This document shows, piece after piece, positions 51,642-59,971 of a stretch of DNA of 64,000 bases. Every line of letters begins with the position of its first letter. Position 1 is the stretch's first letter. Source of the DNA: Haloterrigena alkaliphila. Its GTDB lineage: Archaea; Halobacteriota; Halobacteria; Halobacteriales; Natrialbaceae. The notes under the pieces were generated by a model that made no database searches, was not told the DNA's origin, and was given only the letters and a program-made list of their open reading frames with translations. The position numbers and the translations under genes were made by a program. Location: contig NZ_CP071462.1 in assembly GCF_017352155.2 (NCBI RefSeq), positions 2,790,001 to 2,854,000 of the forward strand, read 5' to 3'.

Positions 51642-52976
51642 ATGACCGACCTCGCTATCGTCGAGAGCCGGGCCGACCGCGCGTCGGTCCACGTCTGTGA
51701 TCGACTCCGCGATCTCGCCGACTGGGAGCCCCTCGAGGACGACTCTCAACCCGCGGCCGACGGCGGCGGGACCTACTACCAGCTCGAGGGCGCCGAGTTG
51801 CGATCCGTCGACGACCTCCACATCGAACTCGAGTCGCCCGCCGAGGTCTTCGACTGCGACCCCGACCTGCTGGTCTTCGCCTCGCGCCACTCCGGCGACA
51901 CGGGGGCGCTCCTGACGGGTCACTTCACGGGGAACTTCGGCCCGGCCGAGTTCGGGGGCGAGGACGACGCCGTCGCCGACGCCGCTCCGAACGCGCTCGC
52001 GCGCCTGCTCGAGGCCTTCGACGAGCACGCGCCGGCCGGATACGACGTGGGAATGGAGTGTACCCACCACGGCCCCACCGAGGTCGGCTGCCCCTCGCTG
52101 TTCGCGGAACTGGGTAGCGGCGACGAGCAGTGGGACGACCCCGCCGGCGCCGAGGCGGTCGCCCGCGCGATCCTCGAGTTGCGGGGCGTCGACCCACACC
52201 GCACCAGAGCGGTCGTCGGCTTCGGCGGCAACCACTACGCCCCGCGATTCGAGCGCGTCGTCCGCGAGACGCCGTGGGCGGTCGGCCACGTCGCCGCCGA
52301 CTGGGCGCTCGAGGCGATGGGGCACCCGACGGCCCACCGCGAGGTCCTCGCGGACGCCTTCGAGGCCAGCGCGGCCGAGATCGCGCTCCTCGAGGGCGAC
52401 TGGCCCGTGCTCGAGGAGACGCTCGGGGAACTCGGATACCGGATCGTCAGCGAGACCTGGCTGCGCGAGGTCGGCGATCGATCGCTCGAACTCGTCGACG
52501 CGGTCGAGGCCGATCTGGGCGCGGTCGACGACGGAACTCGCTTCGGCGACCGGCGCACCGACGAGTTCGCCGTCGCCGAGTTCTCCGGCGATCTGATCGA
52601 CGCCGCGGAGGGAGTCGACCCCGACCGCGTCCGCGAGATCGTCGAGACCCACACCGTCGCCTTCGAGACCGAAAACGGGGGGAGCCGCGTCGGATCGCGC
52701 GTGGCGGTTCCGGCCGCGGACGCGGACGACGCCAGAGCGCGGATCGTCACGGAACTGGCCGCCGTCCTCGAGGCGAAGTACGACGCGGTGACCGTGACGG
52801 ACGACGCGGTCGTCGCCGAGCGGACGGCGTTCGATCCGGCGCTGGCGCGCGAGGCCGGCGTCCCAGAGGGGCCGAAGTTCGGCGCGCTCGCGGACGGCGA
52901 GTCGGTCACGGTCGACGGCGAACCGATCGATCCGGCGGACGTTCGCACCGAGAAGACCGATCGTTTCTCTCGGTGA
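51642..52976 (+). CDS. dtdA: D-aminoacyl-tRNA deacylase (archaeal/plant DTD2 type)
   Basis: The 444-residue protein hydrolyses D-amino acids from tRNA, preventing their use in translation. Signatures are LAIVESRADRASVHVCD at the start, LLVFASRHSGDTGALLTGHF near residue 85, MECTHHGPTEVG near 143, and VVGFGGNHYAPRF near 195, with the HVAADWALEAMG region after. The C-terminal about 170 residues are an acidic haloarchaeal extension of the typical archaeal protein. It stands divergent to the Bat-type regulator and precedes ftsZ1. Confidence 0.93.
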   Translation: MTDLAIVESRADRASVHVCDRLRDLADWEPLEDDSQPAADGGGTYYQLEGAELRSVDDLHIELESPAEVFDCDPDLLVFASRHSGDTGALLTGHFTGNFGPAEFGGEDDAVADAAPNALARLLEAFDEHAPAGYDVGMECTHHGPTEVGCPSLFAELGSGDEQWDDPAGAEAVARAILELRGVDPHRTRAVVGFGGNHYAPRFERVVRETPWAVGHVAADWALEAMGHPTAHREVLADAFEASAAEIALLEGDWPVLEETLGELGYRIVSETWLREVGDRSLELVDAVEADLGAVDDGTRFGDRRTDEFAVAEFSGDLIDAAEGVDPDRVREIVETHTVAFETENGGSRVGSRVAVPAADADDARARIVTELAAVLEAKYDAVTVTDDAVVAERTAFDPALAREAGVPEGPKFGALADGESVTVDGEPIDPADVRTEKTDRFSR

Positions 52977-53130
52977 TCGGCCCGAAAGAATACGGTACTC
53001 GAGTGACACCGGATCGGATACCGGGACTCTCGGGGGCGGTGAGCGACCGCTAATCGCTACACGGCGTCAGACATCCGTCTGACGTGTAGGGGAAAGGTAA
53101 TTATGCTCCATCTTTTAGACTGGGCCAAGA

Positions 53131-54297
53131 ATGGACTCCATCATCGACGATGCCATCGACGAGGCCGAGACCGGGGAGCCCTCGGAGGCCCCGGACGACG
53201 CCCCGCCACAGGATGGCCAGTCGCCGACCGGAGGCGAATCGAACCAGACGGGAACGATGACCGACGACGAACTGGAGGACGTCCTCCAGGACCTCCAGAC
53301 CGACATCACGGTCGTCGGCTGCGGCGGCGCCGGCGGCAACACCATCAACCGGATGGAAGAGGAAGGTATCCACGGCGCGAAACTCGTCGCCGCGAACACC
53401 GACGTCCAGCACCTCGTCGAAATCGAGGCCGACACCAAGATTCTGATGGGGAAAGAGAAGACCAGCGGCCGCGGCGCCGGCTCGCTCCCCCAGGTCGGCG
53501 AAGAGGCGGCCCTCGAGAGCCAGCAGGACATCTACGACGCCATCGACGGCTCGGACATGGTCTTCGTCACGGCCGGCCTCGGCGGCGGAACCGGGACCGG
53601 GTCCGCGCCCGTCGTCGCGAAGGCCGCCCGCGAGGCCGGCGCGCTGACGATCTCGATCGTCACGACGCCCTTCACCGCCGAAGGTGAAGTCCGCCGAACC
53701 AACGCCGAAGCGGGCCTCGAGCGCCTGCGCGACGTGAGCGACACCGTGATCGTCGTCCCCAACGACCGCCTGCTCGACTCGGTCGGCAAACTGCCCGTCC
53801 GGCAGGCGTTCAAGGTCAGCGACGAGGTGCTGATGCGCTCGGTGAAGGGCATCACGGAACTCATCACGAAACCCGGCCTCGTCAACCTCGACTTCGCCGA
53901 CGTTCGGACCGTCATGGAACGCGGCGGCGTCGCGATGATCGGCCTCGGCGAGTCCGACTCGGAGGCGAAGGCGGAGGATTCGGTCAAAACGGCGCTCCGC
54001 TCGCCGCTGCTCGACGTCGACATCTCGGGTGCGAGTTCCGCCCTCGTCAACGTCACCGGCGGCAACGACATGGCCATCGAAGAGGCCGAAGGCGTCGTCG
54101 AGGAGATCTACGACCGGATCGACCCCGACGCCCGCATCATCTGGGGGACCTCGATCGACGAGAGCCTCGAGGGCAGCATGCGGACGATGATCGTCGTCAC
54201 CGGCGTCGAGTCGCCCCAGATCTACGGCCGCCCGGACGGCGAGGCCGTCCAGCCCGAGACGCCGGGCGAGGGCGACGACATCGACTTCGTCGAGTAA
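53131..54297 (+). CDS. ftsZ1: Cell division protein FtsZ (FtsZ1 type)
   Basis: FtsZ is the GTP-dependent ring protein of division. After an acidic leader ([16 protein letters not shown], typical of FtsZ1) the core begins [17 protein letters not shown] near residue 54, has the tubulin signature [12 protein letters not shown] near 148, the T7 catalytic loop [13 protein letters not shown] near 250, and [16 protein letters not shown] near 350. The 388-residue length is normal. Haloarchaea have two FtsZs; the leader points to FtsZ1. Together with cetZ at 18738 the window has two members of the tubulin superfamily. Confidence 0.96.
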   Translation: MDSIIDDAIDEAETGEPSEAPDDAPPQDGQSPTGGESNQTGTMTDDELEDVLQDLQTDITVVGCGGAGGNTINRMEEEGIHGAKLVAANTDVQHLVEIEADTKILMGKEKTSGRGAGSLPQVGEEAALESQQDIYDAIDGSDMVFVTAGLGGGTGTGSAPVVAKAAREAGALTISIVTTPFTAEGEVRRTNAEAGLERLRDVSDTVIVVPNDRLLDSVGKLPVRQAFKVSDEVLMRSVKGITELITKPGLVNLDFADVRTVMERGGVAMIGLGESDSEAKAEDSVKTALRSPLLDVDISGASSALVNVTGGNDMAIEEAEGVVEEIYDRIDPDARIIWGTSIDESLEGSMRTMIVVTGVESPQIYGRPDGEAVQPETPGEGDDIDFVE

Positions 54298-54544
54298 TCG
54301 CGATCCCGCTCGGAGACGAACGCGGAACGGGAGTGACCGCCCGTCGGCGATCCGAGTCCTCTCTTTCTCTCTCCTCTACGATCTAGTTTCTCCCGCTCGA
54401 CACTTCAGAACCCTCTCAGCAGTCGCACGTCTCGAGCCGACGGTTCGCCCCGAACGCGGACAGATCGGCTTCGCGCTATCAACAGATCGACTTCGCGCGG
54501 TCAACAGATCGACTTCGCGCGGTCAACAGATCGACTTCGCGCGG
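54298..54544. other. Intergenic region with tandem repeat
   Basis: A 247-bp convergent gap. Its second half is taken by a 22-bp tandem repeat that runs into the end of the following minus-strand gene. A pyrimidine-rich segment (TCTCTTTCTCTCTCC, about 54359-54374) after ftsZ1 may help terminate its transcript. Confidence 0.5.
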
Positions 54545-54565
54545 TCAACAGATCGGCTTCGGATC
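54461..54565. repeat. 22-bp tandem repeat, about 4.5 copies
   Basis: The unit CAGATCGACTTCGCGCGGTCAA occurs at 54483, 54505 and 54527 without change, preceded by a variant at 54461 and followed by a half copy at 54549 that lies in the last codons (KPIC) of the ferritin-like gene. Units are contiguous with no spacer, so it is not CRISPR. Confidence 0.9.
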
Positions 54566-55180
54566 GAGGCCGAGGTCGTCCAATGACTGCGCGTACGACT
54601 CGTAGGCGACGTCGATCACTTCTTCGGCGGCCGTCCGTGCGCGATCCCACTCCTCCTCGCTGTCACTGAGCTCCTCGAGCACCTCGAGCGCTCGGTCGCC
54701 TTGCGCCGCGGTTTCGGTCCGCAGCTCCCGGAAGACGTCGGCGCGGCGCTCGTCGCCCTCGTTGACGAAGAAGCTCACGACCTGCAGGTGCGTCCGTTCG
54801 CCGACCAGCGATCGACCGACGAGTCCGCCGAGGCGAGCCGTATCCGTCTCGAGCGATCGAAGGCGGTCGTGCATCGGACCCCCGTCCGCGGTATCGACCT
54901 CGTGTTCGCCCTCGAGCAGGGCCGCGACCCGGTCGTAGTGCTCGCGCTCCTCGTCGCGACAGTCGGTGAACGCCGCCCGCGCGTCGTCGTGATCCGCGCC
55001 GTCGACCCACGCCTCGAACGTGTCCACGGCGGCGCGTTCGCTGTTCGCGGCCGTTCGGAGGACCATCTCCTCGGTTAGTTCCGCGTCGGTGAGCGCGACG
55101 AGGAGTTTCGACGACCCGAGACGCTCGAGTTCGACGGCCATCGATTCCTCGACCGATCGTCGGAATTCGTCGGCGTCCAT
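54545..55180 (-). CDS. Ferritin-like/rubrerythrin-related helical protein
   Basis: The 211-residue protein is a four-helix-bundle type. Helices carry NSERAAVDTFEAWVDGADHD near residue 47 and DCRDEEREHYDRVAALLEGE near 72, where Glu and ExxH residues could bind a di-iron centre, as in rubrerythrin-related proteins. No rubredoxin-like Cys4 domain follows. Haloarchaeal relatives are often labelled transcription antitermination proteins; I see no support for that. Its final codons form part of the 22-bp tandem repeat. It is divergent to the rhodanese-MBL gene. Confidence 0.72.
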   Translation of the reverse strand: MDADEFRRSVEESMAVELERLGSSKLLVALTDAELTEEMVLRTAANSERAAVDTFEAWVDGADHDDARAAFTDCRDEEREHYDRVAALLEGEHEVDTADGGPMHDRLRSLETDTARLGGLVGRSLVGERTHLQVVSFFVNEGDERRADVFRELRTETAAQGDRALEVLEELSDSEEEWDRARTAAEEVIDVAYESYAQSLDDLGLDPKPIC

Positions 55181-55333
55181 ACGGAGACGACACCGCGTAG
55201 CGTGTTGAACGTTGGTGGCCGTGACTATCGAACGGCAGTGGCCCCGCCGGCGCCGCGAGGCGACCGAACCGACCGCCGTCGCTCGAGACCCTCGAGCCGC
55301 GACGTTAACTGCCGGGATCGCGTACGGATCGAT

Positions 55334-56617
55334 ATGACCGACCGGAGCGACGCCGACGAGCGATCGACCGACGAACCCCCCTCGATCGCTCCCGAGACGC
55401 TGGCCGACCGACTGCGATCCGGCGACGACCTGACCGTCCTCGACGTCCGCGACCGCGACGAGTTCGAACGGTGGCACCTCGAGGGCGAGGGGATCGAGGC
55501 CGTCCAGATTCCGCATATGAAGTTCATCCAGGCTCAGGCCACGGGCGGCGTGATCGATCTCGTGGCCGACCTCGGGGAACCGATCGTCGCGGTCTGTGGC
55601 CGCGGGGAAGCGAGCGCCTACGCCGTCGGACTCCTCCGAGAGGCGGGCGTCGACGCGGCCAACCTCGCCGGCGGGATGGACGCCTGGGCCGACCTGTACC
55701 TCGCCCGCGAACTCGAGGTCGACGCGCCGGCGACGGTCGTTCAGTACGATCGGCCCTCGAGCGGCTGTCTCTCCTACGCGATCTATAGCAACGGCGAGGT
55801 AGCGGTGATCGACCCGCTCCGCGCGTTCGCCGACCGGTACGTCGACGACGCAGCCGATCGGAACGCGACGATCGAGTACGCGATCGACACGCACGTCCAC
55901 GCGGACCACGTCAGCGGCGTTCGGACCCTCGGGGACCGGGCCGGTGCGGAGTCGGTCGTCCCCGTAGGCGCCACGGATCGCGGCCTCGCGTTCGACGCGT
56001 CGACGGTCGAACACGGGGACGAACTGCGAATCGGCGATGCGACGCTGACTGCGGTAGCGACGCCGGGCCACACCACCGAGTCGGTCTCGTACCGGCTCGG
56101 CGACCTCCTGTTCACCGGCGACACGCTCTTCCTCGAGGGGGTCGGCCGACCGGACCTCGAGGAGAGCGCGGCGCAACGCGCCGCGGACAGTCGAGTAGCG
56201 AGGGACTCCAAGAGTTCCTCGAACCGTGCGAGCGGGCCAGAGGCCCGCGAGCAGACGGTGAAACCGCGAGACGGCGACGAGGGAGCGGCCGACATAGCCC
56301 GAGAGCTGTACGAGACGCTACGCGATCGACTCGAGAGCGTTCCGAATACGACGACGATCGCTCCGGGCCACTACAGCCCCGCCGCCGAACCCCAGGGGAA
56401 CGGAACGTACACCGCACGCCTCGGCGCGCTCCGTGAGCGGCTCGAGGCGTTCTCGATGGACGAGGCTGCGTTCGTCGAGCGCGCGACGAGCGATCTCCCG
56501 CCGCGGCCGGCCAACCACGAGCGCATCGTCGCCGTCAATCTCGGCCGCGAGGAGGTCGACAGGGAGACGGCGTTCGAACTCGAGCTCGGGCCGAACAACT
56601 GCGCGGTCGCCGATTGA
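55334..56617 (+). CDS. Rhodanese plus metallo-beta-lactamase-fold hydrolase with palindromic insertion
   Basis: The 427-residue protein joins an N-terminal rhodanese domain (residues about 18-120, active-site Cys in VAVCGRGEAS) to an MBL domain with THVHADHVSG near residue 192, TPGHTTESVSYR near 240 and LLFTGDTLFLEGVGRPDL near 256. This is the persulfide-dioxygenase/glyoxalase-II-like architecture, probably acting in sulfur or persulfide metabolism. After GRPDLEE the protein carries about 35 extra, low-complexity residues, whose DNA contains three hairpins, before the family sequence resumes at DEGAADIARELYETL. Start at MTDRSDADE. Confidence 0.9.
   Translation: MTDRSDADERSTDEPPSIAPETLADRLRSGDDLTVLDVRDRDEFERWHLEGEGIEAVQIPHMKFIQAQATGGVIDLVADLGEPIVAVCGRGEASAYAVGLLREAGVDAANLAGGMDAWADLYLARELEVDAPATVVQYDRPSSGCLSYAIYSNGEVAVIDPLRAFADRYVDDAADRNATIEYAIDTHVHADHVSGVRTLGDRAGAESVVPVGATDRGLAFDASTVEHGDELRIGDATLTAVATPGHTTESVSYRLGDLLFTGDTLFLEGVGRPDLEESAAQRAADSRVARDSKSSSNRASGPEAREQTVKPRDGDEGAADIARELYETLRDRLESVPNTTTIAPGHYSPAAEPQGNGTYTARLGALRERLEAFSMDEAAFVERATSDLPPRPANHERIVAVNLGREEVDRETAFELELGPNNCAVAD
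56167..56266. repeat. Cluster of palindromes inserted in the rhodanese-MBL gene
   Basis: Hairpins are: 56167-56185 (CGCGGCGC-AAC-GCGCCGCG), 56199-56221 (10-bp arms with one G-T mismatch, loop CAA), 56232-56248 (GCGGGCC-AGA-GGCCCGC), and a short one at 56256-56266 (CGGT-GAA-ACCG). All lie in the residues absent from the usual family sequence and keep the frame open. Confidence 0.8.
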
Positions 56618-56674
56618 GAGCGCGGGTCGCCAGAACGAGACAGCGAGAACGAGCAGCGAGCGATCCGGTCAGTC

Positions 56675-57010
56675 TCAGTCGTCGGCCGCGGCGCCGGCGC
56701 TCGAGCCCTCGGCCTCGAGGTCGCTCTCGATGCTCGGCGGGTACTTCCCGCGGTCGAGTTTCAGATCCGACTGCGGGCGCGCCATACAGGTCAGCGCGTA
56801 GTTCTCCGCCTCCTCCTCGGTGAGTCCGCGGGCCGCGGGCTGGGTGACCTCGCCCTCGAGAATTTCGGCCGAACAGGCCAGACACATCCCCACGCGACAC
56901 GAGTACTCCTGGGCGATGCCCTCCTCGAGACACCGGCTGAGAATCGTCTCCGTGTCCGAACAGGTGATCGTCTCACCCGTCCCGACGAACTCGACCGTGT
57001 ACTCAGTCAT
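56675..57010 (-). CDS. Plant-type [2Fe-2S] ferredoxin
   Basis: The 111-residue electron carrier has the plant-type cluster-binding pattern: CRVGMCLAC near residues 38-46 and a fourth Cys in ALTCMARP near residue 75. The short loop and absence of the halophilic N-terminal insertion set it apart from the main haloarchaeal ferredoxin. Acidic residues at the C-terminus (ESDLEAEGSSAG) add to its negative charge. Start at MTEYTVEFVG; an upstream ATG adds 8 residues. It is convergent with the rhodanese-MBL gene and divergent from the reductase, to which it could donate electrons (inference). Confidence 0.93.
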   Translation of the reverse strand: MTEYTVEFVGTGETITCSDTETILSRCLEEGIAQEYSCRVGMCLACSAEILEGEVTQPAARGLTEEEAENYALTCMARPQSDLKLDRGKYPPSIESDLEAEGSSAGAAADD

Positions 57011-57224
57011 GGCATCCGATACGGACGACCTCACTAAAACTCTTTATTCCTCTCTGTCGTGACAGGACCACCGAGAATCGGCCGGCGGGACCTGTCGACG
57101 CACCCGAACCAGTCTCGAGGCGTTACGGGAGGAAAATATCGGTCTCCGCGGCCCGTTTGTGGTCCCCCGGCGGCGACAAATCACACATAAAACGTTTTCT
57201 TCCCGTGGTGAGGATACTGTTCGT

Positions 57225-58628
57225 ATGAGTACGCAGGAGCAGTCGGCGACCGCGACGTCCGAGACGGACGCGCCGGACGTCGTCGTCGTCGGCGCGGGGA
57301 CCGCAGGGTGTTACGCCGCAGCGACCGTCGCGCGCGAGGGGTACGACGTCGTCGTCCTCGAGCGCAAGTCCGAGGAAGAGGCGGGCCACATCGCCTGCGG
57401 GGACGCGCTGAAGGGCGCCGACGCCTTCCCCGAGTCGATTCCGAAATCGCAGATCGAGTCCGCGTTCACCAACACGGGCGTCGATCACGGCCGCTTCGAG
57501 ATCCCGCAGGAGGATACGGTCCTGGAGATTCCGATCCCCGGCGAACTTGCGGTCATCGACCGCTGGGAGTACGGCCGCCTGATCATCGAGGGCGCGGCGG
57601 ACGCGGGCGCCGAGTTCCACTACGATACGGTCGTGAAGAACGTCACGCAGGCCGACGACAGCCGTGTGACTGGCGTCGAGGCGATCCGGAAGGGCGAGCC
57701 CCGACGCTACGAGGCCGACGTGGTGATCGACGCCGCGGGGTCGCTGTCGGTCCTGCAGGACAACGTCGACTTCTCGACGTCGACGTTCGACACCAACGTC
57801 AACTACAGCCACTTCTGCTCGGCCTACCGCGAGATCGTCCACGTCGACGAACCGGTCGAGTGGCACGACGCGCTCGTGTTCAAGCCGACCGAGCGCGCGG
57901 CGGGCTACCTCTGGTACTTCCCGCGGACCGAGACGGAGATCAACGCCGGACTCGGCTTCCAGATGACCGAGGAACCCATGAAACTGGTCGACGACCTCAA
58001 ACGCGACCTCGAGAATCGCCCCGAGTTCGCCGGCGCAGCGGTCGAGGACAAACTCGGCGCCGCCCTCCCCACCCGGCGGCCCTACGACTCCGCGGTCCAC
58101 CCGGGCTACATGGCCGTCGGCGACGCCGCGGGTCACGTCAACCCCACCACCGGCGGCGGCATCGCGGGCGCCGCCTACGCCGGCAAGTACGCCGCCGAAG
58201 CGGCGATCGAGGGCCTCGAGACCGGCGACGTCGGCGAGAAGGCGCTCTGGGAGTACAACGAGCGGGTGATGGACCACTTCGGCGCGCGCTACGCCGCCCT
58301 GGACGTCTACAACATCCTCTCGACGGCCGTCGACGTCGACGACCTGATGGGGCTACTCGCCGCCATGCCCGGCGAGAAACTCGCGGAGGCGCTGTACTCC
58401 GGCAGCACGAGCATCGGCCCGAAACTCGCCCTCGAGAGCCTCTACAAGAGCCGCGACCACTGGGGCACCATCTGGAACCTCTTCCAGACCAAGCGCCGCG
58501 CCGACGACCTGCTCGAACTCTACGAGCACTACCCGAACCATCCCGCCGCCCTCGAGCACTGGCAGCAGCGCCGCGACGACGTGATGGAGGCCATCTACGA
58601 GACGACCGGGGCTGACCCTAAATACTAA
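57225..58628 (+). CDS. Geranylgeranyl reductase family FAD protein
   Basis: The 467-residue flavoprotein belongs to the archaeal digeranylgeranylglycerophospholipid reductase type, saturating isoprenoid chains of archaeol lipids, possibly also of menaquinone. The N-terminal FAD loop VVVGAGTAGCYAAATVAREG (residues 21-40) is followed by the family CGDAL block, a flavin segment VGDAAGHVNPTTGGGIAGA near residue 302, and the family's PxxYxWxFP-like YLWYFP segment near residue 230. A divergent ferredoxin gene may provide electrons, as ferredoxin-dependent reduction is known for this family. TATA-like TTTTCT precedes the ATG. Confidence 0.93.
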   Translation: MSTQEQSATATSETDAPDVVVVGAGTAGCYAAATVAREGYDVVVLERKSEEEAGHIACGDALKGADAFPESIPKSQIESAFTNTGVDHGRFEIPQEDTVLEIPIPGELAVIDRWEYGRLIIEGAADAGAEFHYDTVVKNVTQADDSRVTGVEAIRKGEPRRYEADVVIDAAGSLSVLQDNVDFSTSTFDTNVNYSHFCSAYREIVHVDEPVEWHDALVFKPTERAAGYLWYFPRTETEINAGLGFQMTEEPMKLVDDLKRDLENRPEFAGAAVEDKLGAALPTRRPYDSAVHPGYMAVGDAAGHVNPTTGGGIAGAAYAGKYAAEAAIEGLETGDVGEKALWEYNERVMDHFGARYAALDVYNILSTAVDVDDLMGLLAAMPGEKLAEALYSGSTSIGPKLALESLYKSRDHWGTIWNLFQTKRRADDLLELYEHYPNHPAALEHWQQRRDDVMEAIYETTGADPKY

Positions 58629-59098
58629 GGAGCGAACTTTTGCTCTGCGTGCGGTCGCGAAGCGACCGCACTCGGCAAAATCTTCAAAAGAGCCCTTTGC
58701 GCTCTTTTGGACAGCGAGGGACCGGAGGTCCCTCGGGCAGTCGGCGCGAAGCGCCGACGACCTCGCGGGATCTTCGATCCCGCTCAGCGTCGATGAAAAG
58801 CACTCCTCCTTCCGTTCCGTGACGCGATGCGTCACTTCACATCAGTCGTCGGCCCGCTCGCTCCCTTCGGTCGCTCGCGGTCGGCGACTGGGGACAGCCT
58901 GCCCTTCCCCGGGTCACGGGCTCCTCGCAGTGCTCGGAGCCCGCTCCCGGCCGGGATGTTCGAGTCGATCCCCCTAACTTGTGCGACAAGGCGGATCAGC
59001 CGAAAACGTTGATCGGTTCATGACTTAAACTAGTTCTGGCCAAAACCCTTCTCTGTTAGGGTATCTCTCCATTCCTGTCGAGCGGATACATAGTCTCG
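58629..59098. other. 470-bp region without a gene, built of stacked palindromes
   Basis: At least seven strong hairpins occur between 58638 and 58943 with almost no spacing. The rest, to 59098, contains AT-rich promoter-like sequence before the DUF4397 lipoprotein gene. No protein or known RNA gene is recognised. Confidence 0.7.
58638..58943. repeat. Array of perfect palindromes (hairpin array)
   Basis: Stems: 58650-58670 (TGCGGTCGC-GAA-GCGACCGCA, enclosed by outer TTTTGC/GCAAAA to 58680), 58685-58709 (CAAAAGAGC, 7-nt loop), 58715-58735 (CGAGGGACC-GGA), 58740-58758 (GTCGGCGC-GAA), 58765-58783 (GCGGGATC-TTC), 58819-58835 (GTGACGC-GAT) and 58917-58943 (CGGGCTCC, 11-nt loop). Five of seven have 3-nt loops; arm sequences differ. 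Confidence 0.88.
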
Positions 59099-59914
59099 AT
59101 GGCACGAAACCAGACGCGAAGACAAGCACTGACTCTCATCGGCGCCACCGGGGCCGCCGCGCTCGCCGGCTGTATGGGCGGGGACGACGGAACGAGCGAC
59201 GATGAGATGACCGACGATAGCGGGGAGAACGACACCGGAACCGGCGACGAAATGACTAACGAGACCGAAGGCGACGCGATGAACGGAAGCGCCGCCGGCG
59301 TCCGCGTCGCCCACCTCTCGCCGGACGCGCCGAACGTCGACGTCTACGTCGACGGCGACGCCGTCCTCGAGGACGTCCCCTACCGAACGATCAGCGACTA
59401 CCTCGAACTGGCGCCCGGCACGTACGAAGTGATGATCACGGCCGCCGGCGACGCCGAGACCGTGGTCTTCGACGACGAGGTCGAGGTCGGCGAGGGCGAC
59501 TACACCGTCGCCGCTCTGGGCGAAGTGGCCGACGAGAACCAGCCGTTCGCCCCGGCCGTCCTCGAGGACGACCTGGGCGACCCCGGCGAGGACGCCCGAC
59601 TCCGACTCGTCCACGCGTCGCCTGACGCCCCCGCGGTCGACGTCACGGTCGGCGACGGCGAGACGGTGCTCGTGGAGAACGTCGCCTTCGGCGACGCGGC
59701 CGCCGTCGAGGTCGCTCCCGACGCGTACACGCTCGAGGTCCGACCCGCGACCGACGCGAACGACGGCGAAGTAGTCGCGACGTTTGACGTCGAACCCGCG
59801 GCTGGCGGCGTCTACTCGGCGTTCGCGGTCGGCTACCTCGAGCCGGAATCGGCGCCGGCCGACGCGCCGTTCGACCTCGAGGTCGTGGTGGACCACGAGA
59901 GCGAGGAGAACTGA
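59099..59914 (+). CDS. DUF4397-repeat Tat lipoprotein
   Basis: The 271-residue protein has a twin-arginine signal (TRRQALTLIGATG) and lipobox ALAGC near residue 24, then an acidic/Thr linker with candidate glycosylation sites. Two DUF4397 domains follow: the first has VRVAHLSPDAPNVDVYVDGD at about residue 68, the second LRLVHASPDAPAVDVTVGDG at about 165. DUF4397 is a small beta-sandwich found in cell-surface proteins. The role is unknown. It is preceded by the hairpin array. Confidence 0.92.
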   Translation: MARNQTRRQALTLIGATGAAALAGCMGGDDGTSDDEMTDDSGENDTGTGDEMTNETEGDAMNGSAAGVRVAHLSPDAPNVDVYVDGDAVLEDVPYRTISDYLELAPGTYEVMITAAGDAETVVFDDEVEVGEGDYTVAALGEVADENQPFAPAVLEDDLGDPGEDARLRLVHASPDAPAVDVTVGDGETVLVENVAFGDAAAVEVAPDAYTLEVRPATDANDGEVVATFDVEPAAGGVYSAFAVGYLEPESAPADAPFDLEVVVDHESEEN

Positions 59915-59971
59915 GCTTCGACGGGCGCCGGATCGGGCGCGCCGGATCGGACGGGTGCCGATCGACGTCGC

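Noticed and set aside
54461-54565. CRISPR array
   Set aside because: Units are 22 bp and abut without spacers, and no cas genes are nearby; it is a simple tandem repeat.
58629-59098. tRNA or known structured RNA in the hairpin array
   Set aside because: No cloverleaf, T-loop (TTCRA) or CCA-end arrangement is present; stems are simple, independent hairpins.
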